A stretch of 64,000 nt of DNA, from NCBI RefSeq assembly GCF_030441895.1, contig NZ_JARJAS010000003.1, one strand, 5' to 3'. The notes beneath the pieces were generated by a model. It did no database searches. It was not told the DNA's origin and worked only from the letters and a program-made list of their open reading frames with translations. The stretch is from Enterococcus_D entomosocium. GTDB taxonomy: Bacteria; Bacillota; Bacilli; Lactobacillales; Enterococcaceae. Shown here in pieces: positions 53,787-61,629 of this stretch (position 1 is its first letter; each line of letters opens with the position of its first letter). The position numbers and the translations under genes were made by a program.

Positions 53787-55226
53787 TCATAGCGTTTTCT
53801 TACGTCCGCCTTGTTTATAGATGCGCCAGACTGTTAAGAATAACGCCGTGATGCAAAGAAGGAACGCCCCAAAGAAGGTGATTTTCATGCCATAGGCAAA
53901 AATATCTGCCCGACCTGCGATATAGGTCGTCACATGCTTTCCATACGCTTGACTCATTGCTGCATAGAGAATCGTCGTTGCTAAGGATATCCCTAACACC
54001 ATGCCCAAATTGCGGGCAAAGGAATTTAGACTACCTGCCACCCCAAGATTTTCTTTGGTGACACTGCTCATTACCATCGTATTGTTTGGGGATTGGAACA
54101 ACGAATTGCCAAGTCCCATGATGGCAGTGGCAACGATATAATACCAAATCGGCGTATCCTGATTCATAAACATATACATCAGCTGAGTGATCGACAGCAA
54201 CGCTAAGCCAGCTAAGACCAAAATCTCCGGTCCTACACGGTCCGTCAAATACCCGCTAAGTGGTGAACCAATGACCATCATCAAAGGAAAGACCATCATC
54301 AGCATTCCTGCCACGCTCGGCGTTAAGCCTCGGGCACTTTGCAAGTAAAAGGGAATCACGACATTGACAAAAAAGTTTGCAGAAAAGATCAGCAACGCCG
54401 TGATCAGGCTCATGGTGAAAATTTTATTACGAAAGATCCCAAAGGTAATCAGCGGTTTGCTCAGACGCGCTTCTACTCGCAAAAAGACGATGAATGCCAC
54501 TAAAGCGATCCCACCCAACAGCAGCGGCAGCCACGTTAGAAAGCCACGCTCTTGTCCAAGAAAAATGCCGCCGAAGAAGCTGATAATTGCAATTGAAAAC
54601 AGCACAAACCCGGTTTTATCAATGGAATCATGACTCATGGTAATATCTTTTGGTAACACCTTTTCTCCAGCAATCATCGTCAGAATACCGACAGGAACAT
54701 TGATCCAAAAAATAAACGGCCAAGAAAAATGCGCCAAAATCACTCCGCCTAATCCAGGACCGGCGATGGAGCCTAACGAAACAAAGGCACCAATCATCCC
54801 TAAGGCGCGTCCTCGTTCACTCATAGGAAAAACTTCAGTAATGATTCCGGTATTCGTCGCCATCGTCATGCTAGCACCGATCGCTTGCACCACTCGGGCA
54901 AATAAAAGAAATGCTAAGGAGTGATTAAACCCGCATAACAGCGAACCGATAATAAAAATTAGCATTCCCAAGCGGAAAACTTTGATTTTGCCCCAACTGT
55001 CCCCTACCTTACCGAATAATAAAAGGCAGGCACAAACGATCATCAAGTAAACGGACACGACCCATTCCGCTTGATTCATAGGTACACCCATATCTGCCGA
55101 GATCGTCGGCAATGCGATATTTACGATACTCCCATCCAGTGTTGACATAAAGGTAAACATCGAAACAGCAATGAGAATCCACCACTTTCTCTGTTGTACT
55201 ACTGGGTTTTCTTGATAACTATTCAC
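53787..55226 (-). CDS. Multidrug efflux MFS transporter, DHA2 family
   Basis: 479 residues, about 14 membrane segments. Loop motif GKVGDSWGKIKVF and the motif C-like GPGLGGVI in segment 5 mark the DHA2 (EmrB/QacA) drug:proton antiporters. It is monocistronic and starts with GTG after GAGGATG. Substrates unknown. Confidence 0.9.
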   Translation of the reverse strand: MNSYQENPVVQQRKWWILIAVSMFTFMSTLDGSIVNIALPTISADMGVPMNQAEWVVSVYLMIVCACLLLFGKVGDSWGKIKVFRLGMLIFIIGSLLCGFNHSLAFLLFARVVQAIGASMTMATNTGIITEVFPMSERGRALGMIGAFVSLGSIAGPGLGGVILAHFSWPFIFWINVPVGILTMIAGEKVLPKDITMSHDSIDKTGFVLFSIAIISFFGGIFLGQERGFLTWLPLLLGGIALVAFIVFLRVEARLSKPLITFGIFRNKIFTMSLITALLIFSANFFVNVVIPFYLQSARGLTPSVAGMLMMVFPLMMVIGSPLSGYLTDRVGPEILVLAGLALLSITQLMYMFMNQDTPIWYYIVATAIMGLGNSLFQSPNNTMVMSSVTKENLGVAGSLNSFARNLGMVLGISLATTILYAAMSQAYGKHVTTYIAGRADIFAYGMKITFFGAFLLCITALFLTVWRIYKQGGRKKTL

Positions 55227-55390
55227 AAATCGACCATCCTCTCTTTGCTTATTTTGTTCCTCTAGTCTTAGGGGGACAACTTTGTATTATTGATCGAAAT
55301 CCATTCGCCGTCAATCCTTATCTGCCCATTCACGATCAAAATAAGGGGCATTTATTGAAAAAACGCCGCCTGTTTCTTGCACAAAAAAAA

Positions 55391-55450
55391 ACAAAAGCTT
55401 CGGCGAAAAGAAATCGGCCGTCAAACGGCTATTCTTTCACCAGCTTTTGT
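55391..55450 (-). terminator. Terminator of RNase J gene
   Basis: On the minus strand ACAAAAGCT...AGCTTTTGT encloses an inner GCCGT-TTG-ACGGC hairpin, followed by TTTTTTTTTGTG. Confidence 0.92.
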
Positions 55451-55467
55451 CAGTAGGTCAAAACGAA

Positions 55468-57150
55468 TTATTTACGGTTGCGATTTCTTTGGCTTGATTC
55501 CATGATGACCGGCAAGATGACTGGACGGCGTTTGGTTTGTTCAAACAAGAAACGACTCAAACGATCACGGATATCTTGTTTCAATTTGCTCCATTCAAAC
55601 TCTTCATCATGAAGGTGTTTTTCTACGATTTCTTCTACGATCTCGCCACTTTCACGAATCAGGTCACGGCTGGCTTTCACGTAGACAAACCCGCGAGAAG
55701 TGATTTGAGGGGCAGAAATAATTTTCTTTTCGCGACGATTGATCGTCACTACTGCAACGAAAATTCCATCTTCAGATAAGACTTTGCGGTCTCGCAGGAC
55801 GATATTCCCAATATCTCCGACACCGATCCCGTCGATCATGACGTTTTCAGCTGGGACCGCACCTGCGGCGATCATTTCGCCTTTTTTGTATTCTAAAACA
55901 TCCCCACGCGCAGTAATGAAGATATTTTTCATCGGAATCCCGACTTCTTGCGCCAAGTCCACATGGGCGGCTAATTGGCGGTACTCGCCTTGAATAGGGA
56001 TAAAGTACTTCGGTTTCATCATATTCAACATCAGCTGCAGATCATTCGGGTTGGCATGACCAGAAACACGGAAATTATCCGAGATCTGTTTCACGGTACC
56101 GCCAGCGCGATAGATGATATCTTCCGTTTTCGCAACCACCGTTTCCATTGCCGTTGTCGGCGTCGTTGTGATGTAAACAAGATCTCCTTCTTTGATGCGC
56201 AGCGTCCGGTGAGAGCCGTTGGCCATTTTTTGCAACGCTTTGATTGGTTCCCCCATACGACCTGTTTCTAAAATCAACAACTGTTCGTCTGAGTATTTTT
56301 TCATTTCTTTTTGGGTGATCAGCAAGTCTTCGGCAGGTAATTTTAATTTCCCTAACTTCATGGCCGTTTTGATGATCCGACCAAAATCTTGACCAGTCAA
56401 AACGACTTTGCGGTCAGAACGAAACGCCGCATCTAATACTTGTTGCACCCGTTGCAAATTGCTAGCAACGCTAGCGACGATGATCCGACCTTCCCAGTAA
56501 CGGATATTGTCATAAACTTCATCTTGGATCGTCAATTCAGAAGCAATCGGCGTTGGATTTTCGGCATTTGAGGACGTACTTAGCAATGCTAAGACTCCTT
56601 CTTTTCCAATTTCCGCTAAGCGGCCAAAATCGGTTTGATACATAGGGATCGCTGTTTGGTCAAACTTGAAATCTCCTGTATAAACGATATTGCCAGCTTC
56701 TGTTTTTACGCTGATTCCAACAGAATCAGGGATAGAGTGGGTCGTACGGAAAAAGCTGATGGTCGCATGGCCAAAGTCGATCTCCGAATGTTCATCGATC
56801 ACATGAAAATCTTTGAAGCGCTTGGTAGCTTCATTTTTATTCACGGTCAATTTTGCTAGTTCGATCGTTAACTCGGTCCCAAAGACCGGTACTTGGATAT
56901 TCTCCAAGAAATAAGGCAATGCACCAATCGCATCTGCATGCCCGTGGGTCAAGAAGACACCAGCCACACGGTCGGCATTTTCTTCTAAATATGTGAAGTC
57001 TGGAATCACTGTATCGATCCCTAATAATTCATTTTCTGGGTAACGGACACCGCAATCCAGCACAAATATATCCTCGCCAACTTCAGCAATGTACATGTTC
57101 TTTCCGTTTTCGCGTACACCGCCAAGAGGAATGATTTTTATCGTTTCCAC
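55468..57150 (-). CDS. rnjB: Ribonuclease J, RnjB (J2) type
   Basis: 560 residues: a metallo-beta-lactamase/beta-CASP exo-/endonuclease in mRNA and rRNA processing. The metal motif reads HGHADA (69-74) in LTHGHADAIG, so the last His of HxHxDH is Ala. That is typical of J2 paralogs, which pair with J1 and are weakly active. The J1 gene is not in the window. Confidence 0.93.
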   Translation of the reverse strand: METIKIIPLGGVRENGKNMYIAEVGEDIFVLDCGVRYPENELLGIDTVIPDFTYLEENADRVAGVFLTHGHADAIGALPYFLENIQVPVFGTELTIELAKLTVNKNEATKRFKDFHVIDEHSEIDFGHATISFFRTTHSIPDSVGISVKTEAGNIVYTGDFKFDQTAIPMYQTDFGRLAEIGKEGVLALLSTSSNAENPTPIASELTIQDEVYDNIRYWEGRIIVASVASNLQRVQQVLDAAFRSDRKVVLTGQDFGRIIKTAMKLGKLKLPAEDLLITQKEMKKYSDEQLLILETGRMGEPIKALQKMANGSHRTLRIKEGDLVYITTTPTTAMETVVAKTEDIIYRAGGTVKQISDNFRVSGHANPNDLQLMLNMMKPKYFIPIQGEYRQLAAHVDLAQEVGIPMKNIFITARGDVLEYKKGEMIAAGAVPAENVMIDGIGVGDIGNIVLRDRKVLSEDGIFVAVVTINRREKKIISAPQITSRGFVYVKASRDLIRESGEIVEEIVEKHLHDEEFEWSKLKQDIRDRLSRFLFEQTKRRPVILPVIMESSQRNRNRK

Positions 57151-57514
57151 TTTTATTCACCTCTTAATTTTTTTCTACTGTATTATTTCCCAAGCATAAG
57201 CCGTCCCTATTATTATACAACAAAAATAACAATATTACTTGCAATCAATCGCAAAATCTCGCAACGTTAAGGTTTTTCGTTAGCGCAATGACACAAAATA
57301 GCGCAAACATTCGCAATAAAACGCAACTAAAGGGTAGTCAAAGGAATTCAAAAATGCGGGAATGCATACATATATTTTTTGATTTTTCAATTAGTCTCAA
57401 AATATCTAGATGAGTTAACAATTTTGCTTTTTCTTATATATTTTAGAAAAAATTCATAGTTATCTGGTATTTTAAAAATGTAATCGATACCATTCGAGAG
57501 AAAGAAGGTATTAC
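57151..57514. repeat. Intergenic region with CGCAA motif array
   Basis: The motif CGCAA occurs six times between 57250 and 57326 (57250, 57260, 57284, 57302, 57312, 57322), four of the five steps being 10 or 18 bases. On the minus strand they read TTGCG in the leader of the RNase J gene. Downstream sequence to 57514 is AT-rich without gene. Confidence 0.6.
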
Positions 57515-58015
57515 ATGAAAAAATATATTATTGTTGGATTGATAACATTATCCTTTTTTTTAGCAAGTTGCTCAAAAACTCCTGAAGATGAGCTGTCTAA
57601 CATCATGAAGCAGTCACTTGAAACAAGGTGGTCGTATGATGTAAAAGATGAAAACAATTGGAAATTAATACAAAAAAGTCTACGAGCAGAATTAAATTTT
57701 CTAAAAGAACATACTGGCTTACTAAGTACGGACGACTCTAAAAAAATTAAACATGCCGAACTAAGATCGGCATTCGAGAATTATTACGCTGCCTTAGTAG
57801 CATTAGAAAGAAGCGCCGAGTATCAAACTAACGAATACCTCACTCCGGAACAATATAAAAAATCCGTTGAAAAGTACTATTCTACGATGTCAAAATCTAT
57901 AGCTATTATTCATAAGCATTCCCCTATTAAAGTAGAAGAAAAATACGAATCAAACCTTGATCACATGCTTACTATTAATGATAACTCAAAAGAAGAAAAA
58001 ACAATCCCTAAATGA
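57515..58015 (+). CDS. Hypothetical lipoprotein
   Basis: 166 residues with a signal peptide and lipobox LASC (C19). The mature part is charged and helical, with no known domain. AGAAGG precedes the ATG. It converges on the PrsA-like gene and shares a terminator with it. Function unknown. Confidence 0.7.
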   Translation: MKKYIIVGLITLSFFLASCSKTPEDELSNIMKQSLETRWSYDVKDENNWKLIQKSLRAELNFLKEHTGLLSTDDSKKIKHAELRSAFENYYAALVALERSAEYQTNEYLTPEQYKKSVEKYYSTMSKSIAIIHKHSPIKVEEKYESNLDHMLTINDNSKEEKTIPK

Positions 58016-58040
58016 TTGAGGCAAACACCCTATCTTTTCG

Positions 58041-58086
58041 TTTAAAGAAGCCCCGGTTCTCCTGTTTGACCCTGAGCTTCTTTAAA
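58041..58086. terminator. Terminator, copy 1 of a duplicated element
   Basis: TTTAAAGAAG...CTTCTTTAAA with inner partial GC pairing and a loop containing CTCCTGTTTG. A related element lies at 59141-59184. Confidence 0.8.
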
Positions 58087-58110
58087 TCTTCTCTGGATTT
58101 CACAAAATGT

Positions 58111-59088
58111 TTATTCTTTTGATTCCTTTTGGTTTGAATCTTTGTATTTTGACTCTTTTTCATTTTCGTTATTCTTATTAGGCACTTGTTTATTCTCCTG
58201 ATGAATTAAAGAATCCATAATATTACTTAATGTTGCATCTTTGATTTTCACATTTGCAGCTTTCAATTCCTGACTTATTGATTGTTTTACGAATTTTTGA
58301 TCAGCTAATTGTTTTTCAATTATAATTTGCTTTAACTCGTCAGAATATTTTTCAATATCATCTCCTTTTTCCTGGTTCTGAATCATTTTAACTATATAGT
58401 AACTCGTTTGTTTTGTCATAAGATTCTTTACCGGAATAATCTCTGAAATATCGCTGTTACTTAGTTTGAAGCTAGCTTCTTTCACTTCTTCTGGCACAGA
58501 TGAAGCATATGAATGAAATGTCACTTTCCCATCATTGGAATTTGATTTTTGATCTATTGATTTTTCCTTCACCAACTTCGAGAAATCTTCTCCCTCATCT
58601 AAAGATTTTTTTACTTTTTTTGCATCCTCTTCATTTTTCAATTTAATTTGCTGTACTTCTACTTCTGGATGGAAAGTCTCCCATATTTTTTTTAATTTCT
58701 CTTGATTTACTTCTACATTAGTTTCTAGGCCCTTTTTAAAGGCTAGTTGTTGCTTTATCTTTCGCTTTACTTCTGATTCCGTATTACCAGACTTAGCTAA
58801 TTGAGAATCGAAGGATTTCCCGGCTTGTTCTTTGATTTTATTAAACTCTTTCTCAATATCCTTCGTAGCTATTTCGTCTCCATACTTATTCTCATACACT
58901 CGTTCAACTACCATCTGCTGGATTGCTGAATCTGCACCTTTGATTTTTTTTAATTGATCATTGATGTCTTTTTGTGTTATTGTACCACCTTTAAAGCTTA
59001 CTGCGGTCTCTTTATCAGCACTCTTAGAGCATGCCGAAAACAAAAGCAATCCTACTGACATAGCTACAAATAAAAGTTTTTTTCTCAT
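58111..59088 (-). CDS. PrsA-like foldase lipoprotein
   Basis: 325 residues from the ATG at 59088, with GGAGG nine bases in front. Signal peptide and lipobox FSAC (C20). A SurA-like N-terminal half and a parvulin-type segment (about 130-250, with EDFSKLVKEKSID and ASFKLSNSDISEI) follow, then a charged Lys/Glu/Asn tail. It likely helps fold exported proteins at the membrane outer face. Two other lipoproteins flank it. Confidence 0.82.
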   Translation of the reverse strand: MRKKLLFVAMSVGLLLFSACSKSADKETAVSFKGGTITQKDINDQLKKIKGADSAIQQMVVERVYENKYGDEIATKDIEKEFNKIKEQAGKSFDSQLAKSGNTESEVKRKIKQQLAFKKGLETNVEVNQEKLKKIWETFHPEVEVQQIKLKNEEDAKKVKKSLDEGEDFSKLVKEKSIDQKSNSNDGKVTFHSYASSVPEEVKEASFKLSNSDISEIIPVKNLMTKQTSYYIVKMIQNQEKGDDIEKYSDELKQIIIEKQLADQKFVKQSISQELKAANVKIKDATLSNIMDSLIHQENKQVPNKNNENEKESKYKDSNQKESKE

Positions 59089-59140
59089 CTTACAGTTCCT
59101 CCATTTTTGTGAATGTTTGATAATCAAATACGTATTTTCA

Positions 59141-59184
59141 CTTAAAGAAGTCCTGGTTCTCCTGTTTGAACCGGGACTTCTTTA
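59141..59184 (-). terminator. Terminator, copy 2 of a duplicated element
   Basis: TAAAGAAGTCC...GGACTTCTTTA with inner GGTTC/GAACC and the loop TCCTGTTT. It shares about 35 bases with the copy at 58041-58086 and lies behind the low-complexity lipoprotein gene. Confidence 0.82.
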
Positions 59185-59211
59185 GCCATTATCTAGTTTT
59201 GACAAACAAAT

Positions 59212-59517
59212 TTATTCATTTGATTTCTGTCCATTTGAGTCTTTAGATTTTGATCCCTCCCCTTTTTCCTTGTTTTGATTCGGTTCTTGCTTCTTAGGCA
59301 TTTGTTTCTTAGGTGTCTGCTTTTTAGGTGTCTGTCCTTTAGGTGTCTGTTTCTTAGGCGTCTGCTTTTTAGGTGATTGCTCGGAACCATATTTATTTTT
59401 TTGCTTTTGTTCGGTTTTCGGTGATTTTTCTGGGTTTTTTTTTGAACTTCCGGGTCCACATGCTGCTAAACTGATGACTGCCAACGCTGCTGTTACTACC
59501 AAAAAAACTTTTTTCAT
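59212..59517 (-). CDS. Low-complexity lysine-rich lipoprotein
   Basis: 101 residues from the ATG at 59517, with GGAAGTGG in front. Signal peptide and lipobox LAAC (C20). The mature part contains about six tandem pentapeptides of the form TPKKQ, then a charged tail. It is probably disordered and surface-exposed, binding to the wall or anionic polymers. No family recognised. Confidence 0.65.
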   Translation of the reverse strand: MKKVFLVVTAALAVISLAACGPGSSKKNPEKSPKTEQKQKNKYGSEQSPKKQTPKKQTPKGQTPKKQTPKKQMPKKQEPNQNKEKGEGSKSKDSNGQKSNE

Positions 59518-59556
59518 AAATCCACTTCCAATCTTATTTTTTTGTGTCCTTGACAC

Positions 59557-60001
59557 ACCTTTAATGTAAACGATAGGAAGGAATATTATTTTTACATTTC
59601 CTTAATTATAATTTAAGTTGAGCTTACATTAACGAAAGGTAACAATTGTTCGAAAATTATGTTTGAACAAACAATGTCTTTGACACATTTAAAAACAAAT
59701 GTTCTTAATAAAATATTCTTTTATCACACAAATATGTGCTATTTATGATTTTTTTAATTTCATTCTATGTATCCACCTTTCAAAATAAGGTAGGTTTTAT
59801 CACTTTACACTATTGTTCATTTTAACTCCGTAAAGAAATGTTAGATGCCTACTATAAAAATTATGCTAGATCCTAAACAGCACACAAAAAAAGAAAAACT
59901 TAGCGGACAAAAAATATAGAAAAAGAGATAGCCTAATTGGTAGAATTTAGTCGACTAAGATAAAATCACATCAGACAAAAGACCAACTTTTGCTTTATTG
60001 A
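59557..60001. other. AT-rich intergenic region
   Basis: Apart from an inverted repeat TTGTTC / GAACAA at 59646-59670 and a T-rich stretch, no gene or element is supported. Confidence 0.4.
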
Positions 60002-60130
60002 GTAACAAAAACAGAATTACGCTTGGCATGTACACGATTTCACTGCAAAGAATGTCAGTCGGTATTCACCGCTCAAACAAATTTTGTGGATGAAAACTGC
60101 TATCTCTCAAAAGAATCAAATGAAATAAAA
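60002..60130 (+). pseudogene. ISL3-type transposase remnant
   Basis: A 43-codon stretch reads VTKTELRLACTRFHCKECQS then VFTAQTNFVDENCYLSKESN, like the N-terminal zinc-finger region of ISL3-family transposases. It has a stop just before it, no start, and ends in a terminator; the rest of the gene and the inverted repeats are gone. Confidence 0.6.
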
Positions 60131-60161
60131 AACCAGTTAAGCACTATACCTAACTGGTTTT
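60129..60161 (-). terminator. Terminator downstream of asd (distal)
   Basis: AAAACCAGTTA pairs with TAACTGGTTTT and, on the minus strand, is followed by TTTATTTC. Confidence 0.75.
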
Positions 60162-60228
60162 AACTAAGTTTCAATTATGTCTTTCTCTACCAACACTAAA
60201 TGGCAAAGAATCATTATACAATAAAAAA

Positions 60229-60258
60229 AGAAAAGCGTGGCATTCACCACACTTTTCT
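60229..60258 (-). terminator. Terminator of asd (proximal)
   Basis: On the minus strand AGAAAAGTGTGG pairs with CCACGCTTTTCT and a seven-T run follows, 14 bases after the asd stop. Confidence 0.88.
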
Positions 60259-60272
60259 GAAAAACTTATGGT

Positions 60273-61325
60273 TTACACATGAACTAATCCTTGCTGATGC
60301 AGGCTTTCGGCGATTTGAACAGAGTTCCATGCCGCACCTTTCAGCAAATTATCAGAAACGACCCATAAATGCAAGCCGTTTTCGACATCCAAATCTTTGC
60401 GAATCCGACCAACAAAGGTTTCCGTTTTGTCCACACTGGTCAAAGCTTGCGGGTACACTTGTTGACTCGGATCATCTTGCAAGACAGCTCCTGGGGCTTC
60501 GATGATCCACTGCCTAACTTCCTCAACACTGGCATGGTCTTTGGTCTCGATATAAATCGACTCCGAATGACCGCTAAACACAGGGATTCTCACACACGTA
60601 GCTGCTACTTTGATCTGCGTATCTTCCATGATCTTCTTTGTTTCATTGATCATTTTCCACTCTTCATAAGTATAGTCATCTTCAGCAAAGACATCGATTT
60701 GTGGCAAGGCATTAAACGCGATTGGGTAGTGCTTTTTATCGCTGCCTGCTGGTAAAATCTCAGGGTTTAGTTCATCAGCGGCTTTGCCGGCTAATAGTTC
60801 TTGAGATTCACGAGTCAATTCAGCCAATGCTTGTGCGCCAGCACCTGAAACTGCTTGATACGTTGAAACCAAGACCCTCGATAAACCGACTTTTTGACGA
60901 ATCGGTTCTAATGCCACCATCATTTGAATCGTTGAACAATTCGGATTGGCAATGATTCCTTTATGTTGTGCTAATGCATGAGGATTCACCTCAGGAACGA
61001 CTAGAGGAACATTCGGATCCATCCGAAAATGACTGGTATTGTCGATTACGACTGCACCGTGTTTGACTGCTTCTGGAGCAAATTGTTTTGAAATGCCACC
61101 ACCGGCACTGAACAATGCAATATCGACTCCCGCAAAGGAATCTGCGGTCAGCTCTTGAATAACGAGCGGTTCATTTTTGAACACAAGGGTCTTCCCAGCA
61201 GAACGTTTGGATGCCAACAACGTTATTTTTTTGATCGGCAACGTGGTCTTCTCCAACATCTCAATCATTTTTGTTCCTACTGCGCCGGTAGCTCCGACAA
61301 CTGCTATGTGATACCCTGTACTCAT
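60273..61325 (-). CDS. asd: Aspartate-semialdehyde dehydrogenase
   Basis: 350 residues from the ATG at 61325, with GAGGAGTG in front. The nucleotide motif VVGATGAVGTKM and the catalytic C130 (NPNCSTIQ) are present. It makes aspartate semialdehyde from aspartyl phosphate, supplying the dap operon and threonine/methionine synthesis. Monocistronic in this window. Confidence 0.95.
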   Translation of the reverse strand: MSTGYHIAVVGATGAVGTKMIEMLEKTTLPIKKITLLASKRSAGKTLVFKNEPLVIQELTADSFAGVDIALFSAGGGISKQFAPEAVKHGAVVIDNTSHFRMDPNVPLVVPEVNPHALAQHKGIIANPNCSTIQMMVALEPIRQKVGLSRVLVSTYQAVSGAGAQALAELTRESQELLAGKAADELNPEILPAGSDKKHYPIAFNALPQIDVFAEDDYTYEEWKMINETKKIMEDTQIKVAATCVRIPVFSGHSESIYIETKDHASVEEVRQWIIEAPGAVLQDDPSQQVYPQALTSVDKTETFVGRIRKDLDVENGLHLWVVSDNLLKGAAWNSVQIAESLHQQGLVHV

Positions 61326-61489
61326 CAAATCACTCCTCGAATAAAAATACATTTTTACTAGTTTATCATATCTTGTAAAAAAGAAAAGGCCTTTCGTGGA
61401 AAGAAGCGCAAAAAGAAGGCAGAACTATCTAAATTTTCAATCGTTTTCCCCGTTTCAGGAAAAAACTACCTATATTTAAGGGTTATCAT

Positions 61490-61519
61490 TTGTCACATTT
61501 AGGTGTTATAGGATATAAT
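61490..61519 (+). promoter_or_regulatory. Promoter of a possible small RNA
   Basis: TTGTCA (61490-61495), 18-base spacer, perfect TATAAT (61514-61519). No gene follows on the plus strand before a strong terminator. Confidence 0.6.
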
Positions 61520-61525
61520 ACCGAC

Positions 61526-61629
61526 AGAAGGAATTTTGGGGAAGATTCTTTCCAACGTGCATGGGGAAATTAAAAATACCCAAAACATTGAATGAGGCAA
61601 GAATTGCATATGCAATTCTTGCCTCATTT
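61526..61629 (+). ncRNA. Candidate small RNA
   Basis: A plus-strand transcript of about 104 bases is predicted from the promoter at 61490 to the terminator at 61592-61627. No ribosome site or sensible reading frame lies in it. It contains a GGGGAAGATTCTTTCC hairpin. Family unknown. Confidence 0.45.
61592..61627. terminator. Perfect palindromic terminator
   Basis: A 36-base fully self-complementary sequence centred on CATATG ends with a T-run on each strand. It closes the minus-strand GH13 gene and the predicted plus-strand RNA. Confidence 0.92.

Noticed and set aside
55468..57150. Inactivated RNase J gene because of the HxHxDA change
   Set aside because: The change is typical of RNase J2 proteins and the rest of the frame is intact.
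57250..57326. CGCAA array as a CRISPR or DnaA-box cluster
   Set aside because: Units are five bases with irregular spacers and do not match the DnaA box TTATNCACA or CRISPR repeat length.
59193..59459. Arg-rich frame overlapping the Lys-rich lipoprotein gene
   Set aside because: It arises from the same DNA repeats read in another frame, with no ribosome site or signal peptide.
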